From: Tieghemiomyces parasiticus | Taxonomy: Eukaryota; Kickxellomycota; Dimargaritomycetes; Dimargaritales; Dimargaritaceae | Reading direction: 5' to 3' | DNA length: 47,446 nucleotides | Assembly: GCA_027575765.1 (NCBI GenBank) | Contig: JANBPT010000289.1 | Span: 1-47,446 of the forward strand | In this document: one piece after another, positions 40,989-47,446 of the stretch | Numbering within the stretch: the stretch's first letter is position 1 | Layout of the letters: each line of letters opens with the position of its first letter | Position numbers and translations under genes: made by a program | The notes under the pieces: generated by a model | Databases searched by the model: none | Told to the model about the DNA's origin: nothing | What the model saw: the letters and a program-made list of their open reading frames with translations, nothing else

Positions 40989-41434
40989 TGGGACGACACG
41001 CAGCTGTTAAGCCGTGACCCTTCGATTTGCGTCAATGTCCTCTTCAGCATCCCTCCACTGGCCAGTTCTAAGTGGTGGGCGGTTCCTCCGGCATATCATC
41101 TTGTACAAACTATGTGTATAAAATGAAATATATCTGCCAGGCTGGACACATTGCATATTCGAAAGGTCCGATCTTCTGCTATGGATTGAGTCACAAAGCA
41201 ATCGTACTGCCCCGCTCGGGTGGAGTAAAATGTGTCAGGCTCAGACCACCTGGGGTCATCCCCAAGGTTTCATGTGGCCGTATTATAATAGACTGGACCT
41301 GAAGATGAGCCCAGGGCCTAATGTCCAACTGAAAATTAAGGGCCAGACCCGGAAATAGTATCATTGCCAAACAGGCACTATGTGTATGGCTGAAACTAGA
41401 GGCGAGTTCAGTGCGCACGTACCATGCTTGATAT
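40989..41434. other. Intergenic, no gene supported
   Basis: A TATAAAATGAAATAT stretch near 41115 may be the poly(A) region of the upstream gene. The frames present are short. It ends at the solo LTR. Confidence 0.4.
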
Positions 41435-41976
41435 TGTGGTCGATTGAAATGCCTTCCCAACGTTCATCTCATTGGAGCATTGGTTGATGCCGCATCCACG
41501 CCTCCGCGCACCCCATATCATAGCTTGATCCCGATCAATGATGGCCTACCTATTTGGTAGTCTGCATTATCCAGGCTTCACGCTTTTATCCATATCGATT
41601 ATTCCCCCCTCCTTCACCTACTTTCATGTATCCTTTTCGATGGGTGTTCAATCTTCCTGATCTTCGAACGTGCCTTCCTTACTGGCGCCGCCGCCTGTTA
41701 TCCTTCTAGGGCCTTCCCCTTCTCTACCCTTGCTTTGGCGGCTACCTAGTCGCCCTTCTATTCATGCCAGCGCCCGATCCCGCCACGGCCTGTCGTCCTG
41801 GATTCCCCTAGTCCAGGCTGGCTAGTTACCTGATTGATGCTGGTCATCATTCAAGTATAAAAGCCCTAACGGTCGCCATACAATAAACGACAGCTAACGT
41901 CCAAATTAACAATCTCCAGCCCCCGTTTGAAGGTTTATAGCTTGGTCAGTGTTTTAGTAAGTTTAGGCCTACCACA
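41435..41976 (+). mobile_element. Solo LTR, family L1 (542 bp)
   Basis: Near-identical over most of its length to 12661-13199: TGTGGTCGATTGAAATGCC at the start, TTGATCCCGATCAATGATGG, GGCGCCGCCGCCTGTTATCC, CAAGTATAAAAGCCC, ACAATAAACGACAG, ending GGCCTACCACA. Flanks GATAT and ATACC are not an exact duplication. High similarity to the 12.6-kb copy and retained CpGs suggest recent activity. Confidence 0.7.
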
Positions 41977-43296
41977 ATACCAATACCTAATCCCTTAATG
42001 GGACGGTGTCCCTTCTTTACAGGGTACTCTACCTTGATTGACCAGCAGCATCCACTCAATATAAGGCCGGTTGTCCTCGCAGACCGCTCTTATTTTCTAT
42101 GCTTCCTCGTTTTTCGCTGGGTCCTCCCACCCTCACCGCTTACCGCTCGCCTGCACCCCCCCCTTTGCTGCGAGCGAGCCTTCTATCCTCTTCTTCCCTC
42201 TTTTTGATTCTTTGCTCTTTTAGCTAGATCAGGTCGATCGGCTTGCTAGTTCCCTCTTATTAGGTACCGAGTATGCTTAAGTCAACAGTTGAGCAGGCAA
42301 TGAATGATGTGATTAGGCTCAGAGATCCCACTCGGAGAGTCGCCTATGCTGAATCACCTGGGTGATTTCCGGGTCGACCTAAAGAGACACGGGGTGGGGC
42401 CTGATGGCATATGTGGGACTGTGGCTGGCCTTCTTGGTTAGGACAGGTGGTTTGGTGCTGCCCCTTCACACTAAGCACTTAATCGAGTATCTGTCGGTGC
42501 ACCCACTCGCCCCACCAATACCGCCCCTTCACTACTATACGGATAATCAGACAGGGAGCCTCAAACATAGCAATGCCTCTGGCTCAAAACTATAGACCCC
42601 TCCTTTCTCAGTCGTTCAAAATTTCGATAGGGCCTGGTTAGGATAGGCAGAACGGTCGAATATTTACCCCAACTCAAACTACCGTCCCCTGTCATTCACA
42701 GGGGGTGCTTTGTCCATACTAGGGGTGAGATCATACGAAGGATAGCTGGGGTCTTAAGCTGTAGATCAGCTTCTAGACACAATCCCTTCCACAATATCGA
42801 ATTCCTTGACCCGACGCTGAGCAGCTGTGTGGCCCGTAGCGGAGCTAAGGTCTCTGCGTAATCAAGTTAAGAATATGGGTCCCTACCTGCGCACCACGGT
42901 CCAGTCGAGTGCACAGTTAACTACTCTAGCGATATCGTCTACTGATTAGGAGACCGAAATGACTCCAAATCAACGCCATTCACCACCCTTCACTCTAACC
43001 GAGAGCTGTATTCCCGTAATGCTTAACGAAGCGGATACCCGATTGATCGTGATCGGTGCTCGCTTGGCGCTGGTTTCCCGATGGATCGGCCCCACGAGCA
43101 CCGTATCGCGGACAACGGAGCATTGAATCCGTCAAGGTGCTTGAAATACTACCTAGCTTCATCGTGCGTGGATTTTTCATATTAGCAGTGCGATTGTATG
43201 GTGATCGTAAGATCAGTTTTCCCATATGCCGTAGACCCTGGCGGTTAATAGACGCTAAGATATAGCAGGGGAGACGGCTTTCCTAATGATGCGTAG
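41977..43296. other. Gene-poor, no gene supported
   Basis: Frames of 60-76 codons on both strands with no recognisable content. A 7-bp palindrome, AATCACC-TG-GGTGATT, lies at 42352-42367. No further repeat copy noticed. Confidence 0.35.
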
Positions 43297-43578
43297 CTAG
43301 CCTTCACGCCGTTCTCCCACGGTAAAAAAAGGGGGAGACGACGCCAAAGGGCACCAGCAACTGGCTATGGCCTCCTTGCACTGCCGTCCTTCCCGTCCTA
43401 TCCGGGCACCAAAATCAGCCACCGAACACAACAGTCGTGTCACCAAGATCGTTAGGGAATACCGACCTAGCGGTCCTTTAGGGACGACCAGCCATCCTAC
43501 CTGATACGCCATGATAAGGAAAAGGCCTGGAAGCACGCAGTGATTCCGACAGGCTTTCAGGCTACCCGGCCCTTCCAA
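43297..43578 (-). pseudogene. Possible distant copy of the local unknown family
   Basis: A 93-codon minus-strand frame without an ATG at its start. It reads WLVVPKGPLGRYSLTILVTR (coded near 43496-43437), comparable to the FHFSIHVIPLGTYLDRLAIA segment of the 7568-9480 gene (shared P-L-G-x-Y and a later Arg). The remainder is basic and Cys/Ser/Pro rich with no known motif. One short block matched by eye; may be coincidence. Confidence 0.2.
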
Positions 43579-45777
43579 TAACTAAATGAAAGGGATGGAA
43601 AGCACGGCAGGTGACACTTTTCAAATAACGGGGACTTTACAGGTGACGGTGTTTCTCTCCGATGGTTGACCACCCGATCGTACAACCCGTGATGAGATAC
43701 CACCCTTGGTTGTAGTACGGACCAGGTCTTATAAGGTACAGCAGGGCCTCCTTTTGTGTTGCAACTGCAGGTGAAGGAGTGGCTTGATCATGGAAATGGT
43801 GGGGGGGGGAGGGAGGGTGAGATGGTTACGAAAGGGTCATCACCCCTTCCCTATTAGGCTGGTCATTTGACTATAGGAAAGAGTGTCGGTTTATGAAGGC
43901 TGTTCTCGCGTATTGGAGGGGGGGGTGCAATTATTCAACCCTAATTCGTATGACTACAAACCCCGGCGGTGCAGTCTCTACCGTCGTTGGTGTGCAAAAG
44001 GGGGAATCCATAGGATTGGAAAATCGAGATGGTGGGCAGTCTATAGTCATGAGTTCAGTGACTTCCTTTACACTTTTGACCAAGAAAAGTTGTGACGAAA
44101 AATATGCCCGAGATAGCGCCAATTAGTCCTTGCAGGTTGTTGTTTTTGGAAAGGAGGTGGATAGTATCTTCATACAATACTGGCCTACTTTTCCGCACCA
44201 TTCTACTCTGAAGGCTGAATGAACCCATGTCTTCGTCTGATTTCATAAGCTAGGGTTCGATTGATCTGTTCATAGATGGAACTCGGGGAAACGGTTCACT
44301 TAATTACTTAATATATCCTTTTACATAGTCTGCTATCTCACGTCATCAGACGGGGGTGTTTTCTGATATCAGAAAGCTCTTGGTTCTATATAGCAAATAT
44401 TTCACAACGGAGAGCCTGACTCTAAAGGCAAAGGCTGGAACTCTATTAGTCCAGGCCAGGCCCCATCAGCCCATCCACGACCCAATTGGAAATATACCTG
44501 TACTGTAGCCCGACGTGATGTCAATTGGCACAAAACTCTTTACCCGGTCCTGCAGGTTCCATTGGCTAACCGCGCCGCACATGCCACTGCCTATTAACTA
44601 ACCGCGTGAATCTTGGCGCTAGAAGCGTTGGTTTACTAGGGGACGCATACCATTTCAGCTTGGGGCGAGCAAGAAAAATTAGTGCTGGAATTTAAGAGGT
44701 GCAAACACCATACTGCCAACAAGCCTAGCCCTCTGTCGCAGCTCTAGTGTCCGGCAGCATACCCCCCCACGCCCCTTTCGATACAGGAATCAGTGGCCGT
44801 GGATAGCCGGGTTATGCAGGCCGACGCCAGGGCTCAGTTGGTGCCGCTGGAGGGGGGAGGTTTGCAGGGCTCAAAGATTGGGCTGGCCGCACTGAATGGC
44901 ACTCGACAGAACGACTGGAATCCTGCCCTTACGCAAGTGCCGGGATTCAGCGCCCCTTCCCAGCTGTCCACTTTAAACGAGATACTGACGCGGCCGGTAT
45001 AGACTAGTGTGATTTAAGCAAGCAGGTACGTCGAAAGGTGGCTGCAGGTCTACATGATCAGGGTACATTGCCGCTCAGGCGGGCGTGGTGTTGTATATGG
45101 GGAAGCTGTGGACAAATCAATTATTTTGCCATCAAACGTGCGGCGGTTTGCCCTTTATCATTATTGGTTACAATAGACCTTAATTCATTGAGCCAACTAT
45201 TGTCAACATGGTCGATGTGTACGAGATTATAGATATTGGATGGAGTAGAGATAATTGGTCATTGTCTTTTGTCGGTGCCCCAGTAAGGGCGGAAGGCAGT
45301 GGCAAACGTTTTATCGCGCCGTCTGATATGGTATGTAGCATCTGCTGCACTAGCTGAGAAAATTTTTGGGCCTGTCCAGTGCCCTCACTGAGCTACGCAC
45401 CACAACTGAAAGCCGTTAAGACAGCTACCATGATTATTATAGGTCCTTGATGATAGTTGAGACGTTGGGAACCCAATAGCCGTGATTAACAGTACTATCG
45501 ACAAATACTGGTGTATATCATGAATAATGGGCGCCAAGCCTCATTGAACAGTGTGATTTAGCTTGCATTCAGCGACAGTGATCCCGCCGTTATTTACCCT
45601 GCGGTACTCAAGAGAATCGAGCCCACGCCAACCCGCGATAGGCGGCAAAGGTAATTGTCTAGAATTCGGAGTCCTGGGCGTTGCCCAATGACATCAGCCA
45701 GACCGCCAGCCGCGCGCCCCGACCTTTCTGGACGAGTGGCATGACCATCATAAATTTTGGACCAAGGGGTTACTAAA
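43579..45777. other. Gene-poor with weak coding relics
   Basis: A G-rich tract (runs of 10 and 3 Gs near 43800-43820) could form a G-quadruplex. A 77-codon plus ORF at 43893-44126 reads TTNPGGAVSTVVGVQKGESI, and a plus frame open from about 44748 to 45002 reads Q-L-V-P-L-E-G-G-G and PALTQVPGFSAPSQLSTLNE; both have protein-like composition but no recognised family and may be relic exons. Nothing else seen. Confidence 0.25.
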
Positions 45778-46020
45778 TCAAAGAGGAAAAGCGACCAGCA
45801 GACAGAAGTAGACGCATATGTGGCCAAGTTGAAGCTGGAACCGGAAGGGGTGATACGAACTTGATCTCGAGTGACGCCTGGCGTTCGGGTCGCCGGATGG
45901 GCCGCGCGCAACCACGGTGCCGATGACGAACGAAAAAAAAAGGGAAACGGTGCGTGAACGATTAGCCGGTCGATTGACGGGATGGGCCACGCTGACCGGG
46001 CCCGGCTTCCGATTTAATGA
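45778..46020 (-). pseudogene. Possible exon fragment of the local unknown family
   Basis: The minus-strand frame opens right after a CTCTTTCCGTAG acceptor-like site (phase 0, as in the two intact family genes). It reads N-R-S-R-T-V-S-L-F-F-S-F and later PFRFQLQLGHICVYFCLLVA, comparable to NIPRVSLLQVLL and RFHLLLIGALADHI of the 10012-11150 gene. The WNPLRG block is missing. No upstream exon found; the C/T-rich minus strand at 46.0-46.4 kb could be its leader or intron. Confidence 0.22.
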
Positions 46021-47446
46021 CTACGGAAAGAGACACCCATACTAAAATGTTCGAAAGAAGGTGCCAGGTGATAGGAGGGAGGGGAAGAGGGAAAACGAGG
46101 AATACGAGGCGGCGAGGGCGTGTAACGTAGTCGGGGTCACCGACCTAGTCCCTTGGGCACCACATTTTAGAGAAAAAGGGGGTGGGGTCTAAGGGAAAGG
46201 GGGAAGGGGGGAGGGGTGGGGAGAGAGGCACGCAAGCAGTGCACGGGAAACGAGGTGAAATGTGATGGGGGGGCAACTCTGGCCTGCAATGCAATGGGTA
46301 CCTCTCGGCCAGTCGGGTTAGTAAAGGAAGCAAGGGAGGGTGTTTCCCAACCGGTGCATGATTAGACCTTGAAACCGTTGCTGAATGGCCAATAGCCAAG
46401 TTGCTTCATCATCATAGTGTGAAGCTACCTCGACGGTCCAGGATTAATGAATTATCGTGGCATTGGGTAGGGCCGAGGTGTGTTTAGTTGTGATCAACCT
46501 TGGCTACTGGGTCTTCGATACCGTCCTCCTCGGATACCCCCCCTACGTATCTTATGCGTCTGGCCCCTTTTAGATTGAATCCAGGACATGCCCTGGCGCC
46601 CGGTCTGCCGGTTGAGCGGCTGGTATAGTTCTCGGCCGACTCAGATGTGGGCCTGGACCCTTGCAGATTTCTGGCGCATCAGAGAGGATGGCCGTTTAAC
46701 ATTAGAAGTGTCGGCCCCTTCCATAATTGTCCCTTGAAACTAGACAAACGAGGCCATGCGGGCTAGGCGGTTCATTTTGACAATTAGCCATGTAAATCGG
46801 GCCGAGTAAGAGCGCAGTAACGACGGGTCGACTGTGGGAAACCACGAGGAGGTCCATCCGCCATCGGCCCCGAAACCGGCCGATGCTTATACCGGCCTCT
46901 TTAGAGCACGTCACACAGTTATGCCTCTTGACCGCAGCGCCCAGACCAATCGCCCACCACTTTGGTTTCTATTCCCTTACGCTTTAGCGGTCTGAAACGG
47001 GCGTGAGTGTTCCAGGCTCGGTATGAAATATCGAGGTGACGCAGTGGGCGTGACTCGAAGATCAGCCAGTCTCTCTGGGTAAGGAGAGGTAGAGGGTATG
47101 AAGCCAGTTCTCATTATGAAGCTGCCTAGTGAGGCAAAGCTTGCCTTGGCGGGGAGCCCCTGTTATCGAGGGAATCGGCAATATTATTTATCTCTATTGC
47201 TATATGTAGGCGCGATTCGTACAGCAGACCTCACCCGCCTTGCACGATTCAACTACAAAGCCAAGGCGGGGCTCTTGCAGGCCAACCGTGTTGAAGGATG
47301 TGGCTCCGGACCCCCCCCCGCCTTACTCACAAGTTTGACGTGCAGCCGGCCGCCAAATGCCGCTCCCAGCACGGCAATGAGGTCGGTCCTCCGCGACTAT
47401 TTTGGTCAGCAGAGAAGAACGACTGCTAGATACAATGCCGTTTGGG
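46021..47446. other. Gene-poor end of window with a G-rich tract
   Basis: 46177-46228 on the plus strand is a dense series of G runs (GGGGG, GGGG, GGG, GGGGG, GGGGGG, GGGG, GGGG), a strong G-quadruplex candidate. The wider 46.05-46.27 kb is purine rich on the plus strand. Elsewhere only short frames. No gene can be supported to the window end. Confidence 0.35.

Noticed and set aside
1..47446. CRISPR arrays, rRNA genes or prokaryotic operons
   Set aside because: No regularly spaced repeats, no rRNA-like blocks, and spliced eukaryotic genes throughout.

Overview
The window looks like nuclear DNA of a filamentous fungus. The reasons are intron-bearing genes with GT..AG sites and CTAAC-like branch points, Kozak-type starts, two tRNA-Ile(AAU) genes with internal Pol III promoters, LTR-type solo repeats, a decayed LINE, and eukaryotic repair genes (NBS1-like, RAD2/XPG-like). 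A zygomycete-grade, early-diverging fungus is my guess, but nothing here proves the lineage. All homology statements come from reading motifs by eye; no searches were run.

Layout. 1-7.2 kb: an HMG-box gene (3728-6397) inside an unusually long pyrimidine-rich belt (about 1.3-7.2 kb) that probably forms long UTRs. 7.5-16.5 kb: a minus-strand accessory region with two intact-looking spliced genes (7568-9480 and 10012-11150) that appear to be diverged paralogues, further fragments that look like the same family (about 12.4, 15.4 and 16.3 kb), a small secreted-peptide gene (14422-14628) and a solo LTR. 17.5-22.6 kb: a plus-strand housekeeping block with an NBS1/nibrin-like protein (FHA plus BRCT plus MRE11-binding motif), an FGGY carbohydrate kinase and a possible small mitochondrial protein. 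22.6-34.1 kb: a transposon graveyard containing solo LTRs, four copies of a 133-bp MITE, inverted repeats, a broken unknown gene and a dead LINE with reverse-transcriptase motifs. Two identical tRNA-Ile genes point outward from its core. 34.8-41 kb: RAD2/XPG-like nuclease, a small secreted glycine-zipper protein and a membrane-anchored basic coiled-coil protein. 41-47.4 kb: another solo LTR, then gene-poor sequence with possible further family fragments and G-rich tracts.

Working together: the NBS1-like protein (MRN complex, double-strand breaks) and the RAD2/XPG-like protein (nucleotide-excision repair) are both repair factors but are 15 kb apart and belong to different pathways. No operon-like logic is visible. 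The most interesting signals are (1) the fast-diverging family on the minus strand, with a recurring S-I-(H/R/Q) ... Y-(L/F) ... Y-F core and phase-0 introns; (2) loss of CpG inside the transposon zone, with CG to TG/CA changes visible between copies of the same repeat and about 1.6 kb of GC-balanced DNA with no CpG at all; (3) two small secreted precursors with dibasic, Kex2-like sites; (4) transposons accumulated upstream of both tRNA genes.
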